A DNA stretch of 64,000 nucleotides from Stercorarius parasiticus (GCA_013396915.1 VWZL01004335.1:62001-126000); one strand, 5' to 3'; shown: positions 26,201-38,415, counted from the stretch's first letter. Made by a program: numbers and translations. Notes: generated by a model not told the origin, from the sequence alone.

Positions 26201-26916
26201 ACCGCCTTCCTCCTCAGTCCAGCTCTAGTCAGCACTCATGAGTCTCTGACAAAATTTAATATAAAAAATTGCCTGTGACTAGACTAAGAGAGCCAAAGTC
26301 TAGACTAAACCAACCAAAGATGGCCTGGGATCCAAAAATTAAACGAAATAGAGGAAAAATGTGAAAATGAAGAAAAACCCAAATTTTATTGAAAAGTGGA
26401 ACTAAGGAATTCAGATTGCATTTCCATACATTTCTCCCCAAATGCAAGCATTTATACAAAGGAAAAGAAAAAAAAATAATTCAACAGGTGGCTTTGTTAT
26501 CATACCTCTGAAGACCAAGTATCCTCTCTCTCAGGCGTTTCTTGTACTAAATAGACTTTTAAGAGCTACTGTGTTCTTTATTCATAGCTAGGATATGACA
26601 TTTCAAGTGTTCTGGATTCCCACTAGTCTTCCTTAGGATAAGAGCTGCTCAGTGGTTTTTATTTCTTCCAACTATTGAAGAACCAGCTCCCGCTGACTTG
26701 CTTATAGTCATTCTGCATTTCGTTGCAGGCCGGAGGATCTGTGCCGGCGAGACTCTTGCCAAGATGGAGCTCTTCCTCTTCTTCACCAGTCTCCTGCAGA
26801 GGTTCACCTTCCACCCTCCCCCTGGAGTCTCTATCTCGGACCTGGACCTCAGCCCTGCTATTTCATTTAATGTCATCCCCAAACCCTATAAAATGTGTGC
26901 TGTTACACGTTCCTAG
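17210..26916 (+). CDS. CYP2AC-like: Cytochrome P450, CYP2 family (CYP2K1-like, probably CYP2AC clade)
   Basis: Nine coding exons: 17210-17395, 19211-19373, 20764-20913, 21206-21366, 22448-22621, 23227-23368, 24074-24258, 24461-24602 and 26729-26916. All junctions are GT-AG and in phase. They give 1491 bp and 496 residues, a normal CYP2 length with the family's exon sizes. P450s of this family are heme monooxygenases of the endoplasmic reticulum fed by NADPH-P450 reductase. Visible motifs are an N-terminal membrane anchor (about 8-21), PPGP (36-39), WxxxR (126-130), I-helix AGVET (302-306), ExxR (358-361) and the heme loop [10 protein letters not shown] with Cys439. The start has G at -3 and +4. 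No lesion was found. The CYP2AC assignment is an inference from the neighbours MMUT and GLYATL3 and from recall that a human CYP2AC1 pseudogene lies in this region. The substrate is unknown. CR1 copies sit in introns 2, 4 and 8, and the one in intron 2 touches the donor site. Confidence 0.93.
19381..19650 (-). mobile_element. CR1 LINE fragment abutting the P450 exon 2 donor
   Basis: Reverse-oriented CR1 3' end starting 'gaatcatagaattg' directly after the donor GTAAGTA (19374-19380). It continues through 'caacccccctgccatggg' and 'gggcaacctgtgccag' to a degenerate end near 19650. The open frames that seem to extend exon 2 are CR1 sequence, not protein. Confidence 0.9.
21654..21866 (+). mobile_element. 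CR1 LINE fragment
   Basis: Same subtype as 8048-8260, in intron 4 of the intact P450. A 'gggaagtggtgg' segment near its left end is present twice. It ends in a run of three ATTCTATG-type units. Confidence 0.87.
25339..25496 (-). mobile_element. CR1 LINE fragment
   Basis: Reverse CR1 3' end with a double 'atagaat' start and 'tggtttgggttggaaggg', 5' truncated after 'acctccagggaa'. It lies in intron 8 of the intact P450 and is one of the less diverged copies in the window. Confidence 0.9.
25835..26045 (-). mobile_element. CR1 LINE fragment
   Basis: Reverse copy of the 'gatatggtttagtg'-type CR1 seen at 8048 and 21654, in intron 8 of the intact P450. Confidence 0.85.
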
Positions 26917-27506
26917 AGCTCTAATCAGCATCAATCTGTTTAAAAAACTTGTTCTAATTATTTTTTCATGACATCTGCCTTCTTAATTCTCTGGCCAAAA
27001 TAATTCACAATATTACACTTCAATGAAGGTTTCCAGTACTTCTTGGCCATTTTAAACAATGCACAGTTGCCTCCACTTCCAGTAGAGGACAGATCAGAAA
27101 AGCAATGCAGAAGAATGGTCAAATTTACTAGATATAGTAGGAGAATACTCCTACATATCCTCATGGTGCTCATTGAGCTGTATATTCTCATGTTTTTATC
27201 TCCTCTGAAGCACCAACTGTGCCAACTGTACATCCTTGGTATTGGGTACCATTTTGCATCTCAAGGGGAACCACTTAAAACCACAGAGCTGCTGCACTGG
27301 AAGTTGGAATGCTCCAGATCCTCACAGCCTCTATTGCCATTTAGTTCAGGGCTCCTGTGAGAAAAAACTCATGTCACTTACAGGACATTTCCATTGCAAT
27401 CTTATACGTGTCTGTCTTCTGAGTTATGTTTGCACTTGGAGAAGGTGATGCTTTTCATCAGTTAGCTGATATCTGTGAAAATTACCATTTAATTAACTTT
27501 ACCGGG

Positions 27507-27512
27507 AATAAA
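27507..27512 (+). promoter_or_regulatory. Candidate poly(A) signal of the intact P450
   Basis: AATAAA 590 bp after the P450 stop codon. It is the first canonical hexamer I see downstream on that strand, and a 3' UTR of about 0.6 kb would be ordinary. No transcript evidence is available. Confidence 0.4.
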
Positions 27513-28256
27513 AATATTTTTTTTCATTCTCTGCCCCTGAATCTTAAATGTTAAAAACATTTCTGAAAATATGGTAGGGTTCCACTGAAGGCAAGGTTTG
27601 AAAAAGGGATTGACTGTAGAAAAAGTATTAGAAGCTACTGATCACATTTCACTTTCTGAAGCTTGTCTTTCTCATATCATCAAAGTACTCAAAACAAATT
27701 AGATGTTCGCATTTCTTGTTCCTATTAAACTTTAAACAAAACGTATTTATCTCAGTAATATAAGGAATCCAATGTAACAAGAAATCTTGCTTTTGTCTTA
27801 AAAATAAAGATTCTGAAGCCATAGAAAGGATTCGATAATTGAAAGCATGATCGCAGTGCACGAAGAGGTGGGAGGTGATAACGATTGCACTGTGTTTTCC
27901 TGAGACAGTTTCTGTTTGTACAAAACAGCTAATCTTATCTTTGTACCATAACCATCTTTGTACATATTGATTCACATGAACTCAATTAACCTACTATCTG
28001 AGGCTTTTCCACGTATTTATCTTCAAAGATAGAAGCAGATCAAGATGGATTATTTAGTCTTTTTCCGGCTCTAACATTTCAGAAAAAAAACCACGCAGTT
28101 TAAACAGTTTTTTCACTTGGGAGTTTGGAGACAAAATTACGAAAAGAAATTTTTTTTCATGAGCAAAACAGGCCCCCATTCTTTACACTACTTCTTGCCA
28201 GCAGTTGCCATCATCCCTGCAGAGACTAAACACCCATTTCTAGGTCTTTATTAATT
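27513..28256. other. Intergenic, no gene seen
   Basis: AT-rich DNA between the P450 gene and the coding-like remnant at 28257-28740. A 108-codon open frame on the minus strand (27649-27975) has no recognisable domain, splice context or repeat signature. Confidence 0.45.
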
Positions 28257-28740
28257 CGGAAGAAGACGGACATCATCTGAAAGATGGCAATGCCAGACTG
28301 TGTAATAGTTGTAGAACTGTTGCTTGATGTTTGCAAGATCGCCAGGATGAACAACACCACGGAGGCTGTAACCAGGTGAGACCCCACACGCTTCAGAACA
28401 AGACGGCAGAACCAAGTTTTAATAGAAACAGGACATCAATTCACATCTAATGGTCACCAAAAAGGCCCACAGTTACAATCACAAGAGTACTTAGCATGTT
28501 GTTCGTCTGCTCAATTGCCTTGGACAGTTTGGGTGCACTTCTGTCAGACACACCAGCTGACTGGCTGCATCTCACCCTGAGAAGAAACAGAAACTCTCCC
28601 TCCACCACCTGACACTTGCACCTGTAAAGTGCCAATTTCTTCTTTAAATGCCATTTCTTTCTCATTTTCCCGCTTCTTTCTGTTGAGCTTCTTCCAGTGA
28701 TGGAATGCTACAATTAAGTCAAACAGTCCTGAAATTTTAT
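28257..28740 (-). pseudogene. Unrecognised coding-like remnant, minus strand
   Basis: Read on the minus strand, an AG acceptor (just after 28734) is followed by a charged helix-like stretch beginning LFDLIVAFHHWKKLNRKK and then KRENEKE. After a frame change there is a segment ending LSTLVIVTVGLFGDH and TAG. After another break comes a hydrophobic stretch with VTASVVLFILAIL, then FFRIN and an AATAAA. The pattern (coiled-coil-like, then membrane segment, then poly(A) signal) resembles one decayed gene or retrocopy interrupted by frameshifts. I do not recognise the family. It could also be chance open frame in old repeat DNA. Confidence 0.3.
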
Positions 28741-30072
28741 TTCACAAATATAGATGTATCTGCTGCAGCCTGCTGTATGAAAGAAATAACACTTGTATAC
28801 TTGTTATAGCAGATCCCTTCTCAGGAAAAACCTTAAACCAAGTTGACCTGAGTCCAGGGAGTCATTAAGATTTTTTCCTGAATATTCCGTAACTGGATAA
28901 CCTCAGTAAATAAAGCATACACTTGTGGAAAAATGGCTGGTGCTCTTGTAATGAACCTTCTGACTTGCTATTGCATAAACACTGTCTGCAAATTCCAGCT
29001 GTCAGAAGGCTCCCACCTCCTGGCAACAGTAAAAGAAAGTTAAAATTGACCGACAGCCAAAATAGCCCGAGGTCAACACCATTTCAAGCCTCCTCATCTG
29101 CTCTGCCCCATGGGCAGCATGGGAGTTGAGTGGTGCTCTTGGCTCACGTCCAGCATCCTCAGGGTGCCACCAGACACATCAGGGCTCATCCACCGAGTGG
29201 GTGTTAGCCAATCTACTTTTTTGACTTGAATCTGTGTAGACTGCACTTTTTCCTCCCTTGCTTTCTATAATACACCTCCTGGGCATATGCTGTCTGCATT
29301 AAACATTCACAGCAATGAAGCCAATTACTTAGCTTTTATATAGGACTAAGGACACCCTTGCTGTCAGTACCAGAAGAAATAGTTGGAAGATGTAATGAAC
29401 AGGCCCATGTTTCCTCCCCAGACCCTTTCTGTAGGCTTGGTTCTCTAAGGTCTTTCCCCTGAAGCTCATGGCTCATTTTCTCAGGTAGAAGGACTGACCT
29501 CACCCTGTTTCTCCAACGGGCTAGCCCCTCAAATCTTCTTTCCCTTACCCCCATGGCTTGTGTCTCTCTTTTTCTCTGCTTCCCAGACAAATTCAGGAAC
29601 GAATCTGCAGAGCTTTACAGGGTCCCCTTCCACCACCTGGACTCTTTGTTCTGCCTTTGTCTGTCCTCCACTTTTCCACGCTCCTTCCTTTGCTAGACAG
29701 GACTGACAAAACTGCTTCTCACTCAGGCTTTAGTTAATCTCCTTGTCAAAAGGAAATAGGACTCCTGTGAGGTGCTGTAATCACGGCCCTTCCAGTTCAG
29801 TAGATAAACACAAGCTTAAGGCTGACTTTTAATTTTCACCCTTAAGTATTTAATGACTGACTCATTTCAGGTCTGTGAGGAACCTTACTAGCAGTGCTGG
29901 CTGCACGTTTGCACAGAGATATCCACAAAATACTAGACATACATAGCCAATTCACCAGAAAGCAGCACCTATAGACACACATCCCCTTCGCAGTCGCATT
30001 CCGCTTCCAGTCACACTTATTTAAATCCAAGAGGTGAAATTGTGGTGCAAAACTGGAATGCCAGGGGTTTAC
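28741..30072. other. Intergenic, no gene seen
   Basis: Mixed-composition DNA with several 60-130 codon open frames on both strands. None shows a known motif, splice structure or repeat family. A regulatory role cannot be judged from sequence alone. Confidence 0.4.
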
Positions 30073-30168
30073 AGAACCACAGGATAATTCAGGTTGGAAG
30101 GGATTGCAGGAGGTCAAAGAGTCAGCCATGAGGTCAGACCAGGGCTTTATCCAATCTGATTCTGAATC
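30073..30168 (-). mobile_element. Old CR1 LINE fragment
   Basis: Starts 'agaaccacaggataattc', continues 'aggttggaagggattgcagg' and 'gccatgaggtcagaccagg'. This is the pattern of an older, diverged CR1 subtype in reverse orientation. Confidence 0.6.
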
Positions 30169-30383
30169 CAGATGGATCCAAACACAGTTTTGGACATACA
30201 TAGGCGTAACAGAAAGGACAGTACCTCTCCAGGTCACAGTTAAATGCCAAGATGTTATAATAAGCCTCCCACTGTTCTATTTTCCAGTGGAGGTCTGATT
30301 TTGGTACACTTCCCAGTCCGAGATGCAAGCTCCTTGGATGAGCTTGCATGGCATGATGCTTATTGCTCTGTTGTCCCAAAACT

Positions 30384-30870
30384 TGTGGCATCGTTTACCT
30401 GGTGTGCAAGCCAATAACATGCAGAGTCGAGGTATTAGCTATTTATTAGCAGTTTTGTGCAGAAATGTGTGCTAGGGGGTATTTCCGCAAAGCTAGCACA
30501 CCCAACATTGAAACAGTCATTCATTTATACATTGTAAATTAGCATAATTAACATATTGATTGTTTATCAAGTTTTTAATGGTGCTCATAATTCCTTATCT
30601 TGAAGCTGATTGGTGTAAAATGTCCTTGTCTTCAATTATAGGTAAGGCATCTCTTAATTTTACTGCACAGGCTCAGTGGGTGAGAGTCTTCAAGAGGAGG
30701 TGGGTATCCTAACTTCTAGAGGAGTGGTTTTCATATTATAATTAGTCAAGTTCACCTAAAGGGAATATTTCACGTGGTACAGCCAAGTTTCTGGGGCAAT
30801 CAGCCCACTAAAATTTCTGGTACCTGGTTTTAGGTCCGTTTGTTCCTTCTATCCCATTGTCTTGTCAAGA
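30384..30870 (-). repeat. Possible LTR-derived sequence, minus orientation
   Basis: On the minus strand there is an AATAAA (30447-30442). Close by is a stem formed by GTGTGCTAG (30467-30475) and CTAGCACAC (30493-30501). The left border reads TGTGGCA in plus sense. A hairpin near a poly(A) signal is typical of a retroviral R region. The right border is unclear. A CA followed by AAACT occurs at 31429-31435, matching the AAACT before the left border, but this may be chance. No retroviral coding sequence is present. Confidence 0.3.
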
Positions 30871-31645
30871 ATCATTTACCCAAATGACTCACAGAGTTAC
30901 AATCATAGAGATTTCAATATCAGCTCTACTTTGTCATGAGCAGAAGACAGTAGTATGGTGGAAGTAGTCTCCATGACAATGATAAACTGCTTTCAAGGGA
31001 AACTATCACTAGAAGACCACCACTACATTACCACTTTGCTTTTCTCTCGGGATGTATTGGTAAAACGACATGCTGTAACACGGAAAGCGAAGAAATACTG
31101 GCTAAATAACGTCATAGATTTGTCTTGAGCATAAAGGAGACACACAGTAGAAAGGAAACAGACTTGTTCCTGCATTAAACTTTAAAAGACTTCTTTATAA
31201 AGTTTGTCTTTAATTCAGATTGTTCCTTGCAGGTTTCTCTGCTTCTTAATTTCACATACTAATCTCTTTTAGGCCATGTTAGGGAAAGGAGATGCTTGAG
31301 GACTTACACCACAACAGACAGAAGGGGTTAGAGATGTCCAAGGATTCTGCTGTAGATATCCCAGAAAATGGTTATACAGAAGGAATAATTCTTCAGTCAG
31401 AAGCAGTACAACTACAGTTGAATTAAAACAAAACTATTAAACTTACAATCATTCCTAAGTATTTTGGATTTGCCATGAGCAGTTTTCCCTGAGCAGAAAA
31501 GTCATGAGCCATTAATACCTTCAATGTTAGGTTTATGCAGGAAACTCTGGTATGATTTCTGATCTCACCTAAGTTATTAAATTCCACCAAAGTGCTCCTG
31601 CAGTGCACAAAAGTTGATCTGAATGTAGAGGTTTGTGGGGTCTGG

Positions 31646-34600
31646 CTATAAGTGAGATTTAGCTAAAAAACGAAAAGGCGTACGAATCACTCTGAAAAAT
31701 GGGCAGGGAAGAAACTGGGCGTTCATGCTTTTCAGCAACATTATTGATGGTATATTCGTCTCCAGGACATTACCCTGTGCTGGAAAACCACAGCTGTGTA
31801 ATTTCTTAGCTAAAGCCGTGGCCACAAGCCTGCTATAACCCTTCCTCCGATGCTCTGGAAGAGTATAACCATGAATCATGGTGGCAAACTGGTCTGTCAG
31901 GCTCCAGGAGAGGGGATACCCGTTGTCACCCAGGACACAGACACTGGGGAAGCAGGAAATGAGGTTTGCAAGGTATTGCTGGCTCCTTGGGTTGCCTCCT
32001 CGTGACCAGGTTTTGCTGAGCAGGCTGGCATGGGAGATGTCCAGGTAAGCCAGCGTTAATTTAGGGTCTATCCTAAGAGACAGCAGAGAAAGCATATTAG
32101 GCAGAAAGCTGTGCCCCATATTCTCTAAGCAACTGCGCTAGATTTAAAGCTCTCTTCTCCAGCCAAATAGATTTCCAAGTCTGTATCAGAAAGGTGAATC
32201 AAAGACATGTGAGTTCATTAGTCTGGCGGGTCTGGGAATAATTATAAAGGGCAGTGCTTCTCCATTTTAGGTCTTTGTTTATATAAACTCCTGAGTCCAC
32301 ACAACACACTCCAGAGGCACATTGTTCCTTACAGGAAGAGTGGAGAATATGTTAAGGAAGTCATCATATGCCCCAGTGACATATTAGGTTGCACAGGAGA
32401 GTGGAAAGGATTTGATTTCCAGTCCCTCATCCTCCAAGTCTGATAGATCCTCTCTGGATTTTGAATCCACTGCTGAGAAATTTATTCCAGGAAGAATGGG
32501 GCATCTGGGTCCCCTACGCTTCTGCTCTGATGTCAAACCAATATCTTGCCAGCAGAGGGATGTTAGAAAAGGCTTCAAGCAGTTGTGTAAAAACAAACTT
32601 GTGAAAAACAAACTTTGCAGGAGTCCCAGATCCATCTATCAAATCTAAGAAGCTTTGACACAGGGAAGTCAAAGGAGATGGAAAGCAGCCCCATGGATCC
32701 CGTGTATACATGATGAGAGAAGGGGATGGGGACTGTTCTGGAATATAGAACTGCAAAAGTGATAGACTGAGTAAAGAAAAATCTTGGTAAGCATTTAAGG
32801 TAATAGCTCCTTCCTTACCAACTAATTCTTCAGCCAGGTTTTTCACCCAGTCACAGAAAAAGCCTAGCAGTCTTCCTGATATTTTTGATGTAAAGGTACT
32901 TTCAGGAAATATATTGCTATGGTAATGATATCAACAAATGACATGGCGTGCTTAGACATACTGAAGTCTGACGTCTGGCAGCGTGTCCGGCTCTGAATGG
33001 ATAACCATCCAGAAAGAGGATGTTTTCACATCTACCTGCTTAGATAAAGCCACAGTTCTGGATATTTCACATATTCCATCCTGGAGCCCTGTGTATACAA
33101 AGATAAATACTAAGGTACTTCAAAATGAAAGATTTTTTTTTTTAAAGATAAAGTCCAATAGTATACTTTTAATGAAACAAGCCAGGTATTTGAAATCTCC
33201 AAAATCATTAACTAGGTTCCCTCCACACTCTGGCTATTGCTTTAGATACGTGAAGGTCAGAAGCCACCACACTTTTCATCTCATCCAATCACCAGAACAA
33301 TGAGGACGTAGATATAGATCCTCCCCGAGTGACCTCCCTATCTAACTCCTACCCTCAGTTTCAGCCACAATAAATTACCCAGTCCTAATACAAGGATTTC
33401 AATCATGGAGGAATCACCTATTCCATAAACAAATTCTTCTACTAATTGGTAACCTTCAGCATTGAAAATGCGTATATTATTTCCCATTTAGGTCTTGTCT
33501 GGGTTCAGTTTTCAAGCACTGGCTCTCATTAAACTTCTGATTACCTCATTGACTACTGCACAGTTCTGTCTGTATGTTGTCTTCAGAATCCTATAGCCAG
33601 CAGCAAAAATAAACATAAATAAACATGCCTTCCTGCCAAGGAAGTAGCTCCATCTAATTGAAAGCTGAACTTGAAATGGTAACAGTGAATATGATATAGG
33701 CGAAATTCAAAAGCTAGAAAAGCCATATCCTAGATCTTGTGTTTTACAGAAGTACAAGAAACCTTTCCATAGAGCAGAATGGCAACGTCTGCACTCCATT
33801 AAGACTTTCTAAACCAACTGGTTTATGTATTCTGTTTCCTCTAAATCAAGTAAGGCTGGAGTGTACCTTGCATCTGAAAAATTTGTCCCCAGTTGACGGC
33901 ATTTGTGTTTTCCAGTAGCTCCTGGTAAGCTTGTAGCTCCTTGTAGAAAATTGCATGAGCATTGGTGTAATGGTCAAGGTCATCCATCTCATTCTGGGGA
34001 GAAAAAGTCTGGAAGAATTAAATATTCTCCCCTTTCCCACACACACGTCTTTCACGTTGGAATCAAAACTCACTGAAAGCCAACCCCAGAGATTTAACAG
34101 ATGTTTGGAGCTTCAGAGTGGCTTCCTTTAGGACATTTTCAGTAGCAACTCTCAAGCAAGACACTAGAAATACCTATTGCTCTCCACAGTGTCATATTAG
34201 GATAAAGCAGCAACAGTAGTAAGTCCTCATATACCCAAGGCACAGTAACCCAAACCTGGTGGCGGTTTCTTGGAACTCTTGCCTAATTCAAAGCTCACAT
34301 CTACTACTGGTTGTCCCAAACCATGTCCCAACCCATGTTTTATTTGGTTGCCGAGGTCAACAAGTTTAGAACACATCTCTTCTGGTAAACAAAATAGTAC
34401 CAAAGCTTGTTCTCCGCCCTGAGCTGAAAGAGCACAGGCTGGCTCTCATCAATACTGTTAAACTCTCATAGTCTCCAAAACAGTTTGAAAACATCCAAAG
34501 TGACAATTGGGGATTGTCCATGTCCTATGCCAACTCCTGCACTGCTGGCCCCAGAGAGCTGGTTGTCCCAGAGACAGTGCCAAGGATTTAACTCCACAGG

Positions 34601-35830
34601 CAGTACTCCTAATACCCCATATGAGACTACACCACCAAGAGCTTGTCTCCTAGCCTGGAGACACAATTCCATACAACTCAGAGATTGCTTTATCATGGTG
34701 GATAGAAGGGGTTGAGGCAATGCCCCCCTCCAGCGTCTCTTTAGCATTGCCTGCTACAGAATAAAAGACCGCAGAAGGACCCTTCTTTCACGTTGTAGCC
34801 ACATCAGCCTGATCCCGAGATCACTAAGGCTCTTTTTTCTGTCTGCACGAAGATTACGGAGACGAAAGAGTGCTCGGAAGGCTTGGCCAAGTGGCGTGAG
34901 CGAAGGTAAAGTGTGTCTCTGCATAAGCTATGCAAGTTAATCTTCAGCTGGTGCAGTCACAATAATTACAATCAATTAGAGCACGGACTTCATAGGTAAG
35001 CTTGGTTAGGCTATAATTGCTATAGTGGGCTTTGTGCTGGCACCCACTGCATTGTCCTATTACATTTCATGGTTCCCAGCTCCCCAGGTTACACACTTCC
35101 CAGATAAAGCTAGCCCCATCTCAGAAAGCTGAGAGGAAGGCCTCAGTTGTGCTGGATCCACCTCTCAGAAATAAAGATAAAAAAACACGTTAATCTACCT
35201 CCTTCCGTGGCCGGCTGATAACAGCTTTGAAGTCTGGCCATGAGTCCACCACCACTTCCCTCCTGAAGGGGTTCCCTCGGTTGATGTTCATCACAGCTCC
35301 ATAAACCTGCAGGACGAACAGCCAAGAGAAGAAAGACAGTTTGAGACATGCTAACGTGGCACCGGTGTTATAAACCAGAGACTGAACCAGCGGCATGGAG
35401 CCGAAAGCACACATTTAGATTTTCATACGTACATACATACATACATCACATAGGTTGATACCTACACAGTAGGTATCAACCTCAGTAAGGCATATTATCA
35501 TGAAGATAAACCATGCCAACCCTAATTACTCTGGAGAGGAGGTGGACCACTTTGCTTCTCTCTTTTCCTAAGTACATGGATTTGGGTTAGTAAGCAGGGC
35601 CAAATGGATATCTCAGATGTAGTCATCTAAATAGCAAATACCAGTCAGTCCAGAAGAAGCACAACCATCTCCCCACAGCTTCAATCCCCTGACAAATGTC
35701 CTGATTCGCTGATGGAAATACCACAGAAAATGACAGGTCAGCGCCGCGTTACCTTGAGGGACTCGGGGAAACTCAACCTTAGCATTTTCTCCAGCATCTG
35801 CAGCTTCATGGCGCAGTTGAGCACCAGCAT
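31646..35830 (-). CDS. GLYATL3: Glycine N-acyltransferase-like protein 3
   Basis: Five minus-strand coding exons: 35830-35753, 35306-35199, 33993-33867, 33088-32962 and 32072-31646. All have GT-AG borders and consistent phases and give 867 bp, 288 residues, the length I recall for human GLYATL3. The protein starts [17 protein letters not shown]. Exon 2 carries [14 protein letters not shown] and [10 protein letters not shown]. Exon 5 carries the C-terminal GNAT fold with [13 protein letters not shown], whose RRKGY at 222-226 is the acetyl-CoA-binding type loop. The family transfers acyl groups from acyl-CoA to glycine, usually in mitochondria, and mammalian GLYATL3 has been linked to long-chain N-acylglycines. 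No lesion is seen. The gene lies tail-to-tail with the P450 gene and in the same orientation as CENPQ. Intron 1 holds a perfect hairpin. Noncoding 5' exons, if any, were not identified. Confidence 0.95.
35425..35446 (+). repeat. ATAC microsatellite
   Basis: About five tetranucleotide units (atac/acat) in GLYATL3 intron 1, directly before the inverted repeat at 35452-35482. Confidence 0.85.
35452..35482. repeat. Perfect inverted repeat (14-bp arms, 3-nt loop)
   Basis: AGGTTGATACCTAC, loop ACA, then GTAGGTATCAACCT, with no mismatch. The pairing stops at position 35451/35483. It lies in GLYATL3 intron 1 beside a tetranucleotide repeat and would form a very stable hairpin in DNA or RNA. Confidence 0.95.
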
Positions 35831-36660
35831 CTTCCTTGCTGGGGACACACACAAGGTATAAAGAGTCAGAAAAGCAATAATGTGCATGAACTGAATGACG
35901 TAATTGCTAATTTCATAAAATGCAATAGCTCCTGCAAGTGCCCTGTGTCAGCATTTCCCTTCGGAAAGTATTTTGGGAATGTTTTGGTTTTTTTGGTAGA
36001 TGGATGTGCAGAGAACAGGAAGACAGGACAGTGTTTGGCAGACCAAGCTGGAGTCAGAAAATCCTGGACTTAATTTGTTATTTTACACCAGGTTTGTTGT
36101 GCAACACCAGGCAGGTCATCAGGAAGATACTACACGGCTACTACAAAGGTACTGATCCAATAGACAGATCACAAGTAAGACAACAATCAGGTGTTACGCA
36201 ATCTGATTTTCCTGTTTTTAAAGGAAAAAAAAAACACCGACATGCTACCAATGTTAAAGTGCCTTAGCATTGATGACTTATCTTGTCAACACTATATATT
36301 GACCTTATAGTTGATCTTCTACTGCAAGCTAGATTTTACCGCAAGGAGTCTTTTCAAGAGCGCTGCTACGGCTGATCTGTTACCCATAGAGAAAGGTTTC
36401 TATTCATTTATTCTTAATACAATGCACCAATCTGACCATTTTCTTATTTTGTTTAACTCTACAAATTGCACGGCATGTATTTTTTTCCTAAAGGCTTTGC
36501 CTCTCATAACTTGAATCTTCCTTCCAGGCTATGGTCAGGTTTCAAACATTTAGTTCAGTTTCCAAGAGACAAGGCGTTGTTTAACAGAGAAACAACACAA
36601 TTAGTCAGTGCTAATTGCATCTTCTTGTTGTCCTCAGCAGACAGATTAAGGGTTGAAGAA

Positions 36661-37187
36661 ACAGAATCACAGAATGGTAGGGGTTGGAAGGGACCTCTGG
36701 AGATCATCTAGTCCAACCCCCCTGCCAAAGCAGGGTCACCTAGAGCAGGTTGGACAGGAATGCGTTCAGACGGGTTTTGAATGTCTCCACACACAGAGAC
36801 TCCACCACCTCTCTGGGCAGCCTGTGCCAGGGCTCTGCCACCCTCACAGGAAAGAAGTTCCTCCTCATGTTGAGACGGAACTTCCTATCTTCAAGTTTGT
36901 GCCCATTACCCCTTGTCCGGTCACTGGGCACCACTGAAAAGAACCTGGCCCCATCCTCCTGACACCCACCCTTTAAGTATTGATAAGCGTTGATAAGATC
37001 CCCCCTCAGTCTTCTTTTTTCCAGACTAAAAAGACCCAAGTCCCTCAGCCTTTCTTCATAAGAGAGATGTTCCAGTTCCCTAATCATCTTGGTAGCCCTT
37101 TGCTGCACCCTCTCCAGCAGTTCCCTGTCCTTCTTGAACCGGGGAGCCCAGAACTGGACACAGCACTCCAGATGCGTCCTGACCATA
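36661..37187 (-). mobile_element. CR1 LINE fragment with end of the pol reading frame
   Basis: About 530 bp of reverse CR1, from 'agaatcacagaatgg' to the region encoding '[12 protein letters not shown]'. A 155-codon minus-strand frame (37207-36740) runs through it and reads as CR1 ORF2 C-terminus ([32 protein letters not shown]). It is the best-preserved CR1 coding remnant here but 5' truncated. It lies upstream of GLYATL3. Confidence 0.92.
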
Positions 37188-38415
37188 GCATTAAGCAGCA
37201 CACTCACACAGGCAATCTGCTCCCCAAGTGAGGGTAGAGATATGAGAACAGAGGGAGACAGTGAAGCTCAGGCTGCCCCAAGACAACTTTCAGCATCCAT
37301 GTGATCCACCATCAGCTTCAAGACCTCCTCTTGTTCCTTGTCTTGCTTCACCAAACATAAAAATTTAAAAAGAAACTAGCCCTTTCAATGATGACCTGTG
37401 CATATTTACCTTTATTGAAGCTTACGCTCCATTTTCTCACTGTGTTCAAGGGGACAAAATTACTTCTGTGTCACAAAGTGTACATGCAGCTATATCTAAA
37501 GGCAATGTTGATTGATAGGCATTTGAATACCCTGCCACTATTCTGTAAGGATAGTTCTTACACCTCTATGCCTGGAAGTACTTTCAGATCGAAAACAAAT
37601 ATTGCACCAGTAGACCACCCGATCTCTTACCTGCTTTCAGCCTCGCAGCTCGTCCTTGCAATAAGCTGGAAGTCAGGAGGCAATAAAATGCTTCGTGGCT
37701 GCTTCTGCGTGAGGAATGGCAAGAGTCCTTGTTCAGAATCTTAAAACTATATAATTTTATTGATCAAAATTGTTCCAAACTCGTAGACTGTTCCTAAAAG
37801 CTCTGTTCTTTGTTTCTTTTGTGGAGCATGGAAATAAAAGCCGGAGCCAGCCACACCTTCGGTGGAGGAGGGACTCTGTAAGCATCATGAATAAAGTGTC
37901 AAAAGGCTTGTTCAAGAGCATAGGCTCTAGCGAGAACCTTTATTTTTTTCATTAAGACACTTAATCTCTTTGCAGTCATGCCAGTGAACGATCTGCTTTG
38001 CACATACTTATAATTATCCTTTTTCTTCTCAGTAGTAATGAAATTAAAGTAGTCTATTCTCATTCTCCGTGACAAGCTTCATACCACGTGGGAATTAAGA
38101 GCCCAAGATAAACTGAGACACGTTCTGCCAAAAAGAAAACCAACCCAGCTAAGCAGCCCCAAGCATCATTTTGAGGTGGCAGTCCTGTTCACCTCTTCCT
38201 GATTTTTCGTTGGTCCTAGAAAGTCCAGTTTGATGATAGTAACCCATATCATCCTTTTGATTTGGACTTAATAACCTAAAGCACAAGGCAGAAGAACCAA
38301 TAGAGAAGGAACATTGAAGTGTTGTGGGAGAGCACATGCAGAAAGATGATTCATTTGAGCACGAGGAAGAGTTGATATGGGATATGGATTGATATTCTTG
38401 CTATATCTTAAGATG
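37188..38415. other. Intergenic, no gene seen
   Basis: Between two CR1 fragments. A 118-codon plus frame at 37388-37744 has no recognisable motif and no support from splice sites. Confidence 0.45.

Noticed and set aside
36740..37207. 155-codon minus-strand open frame
   Set aside because: It is CR1 ORF2 C-terminal sequence in a truncated element, not a host gene.
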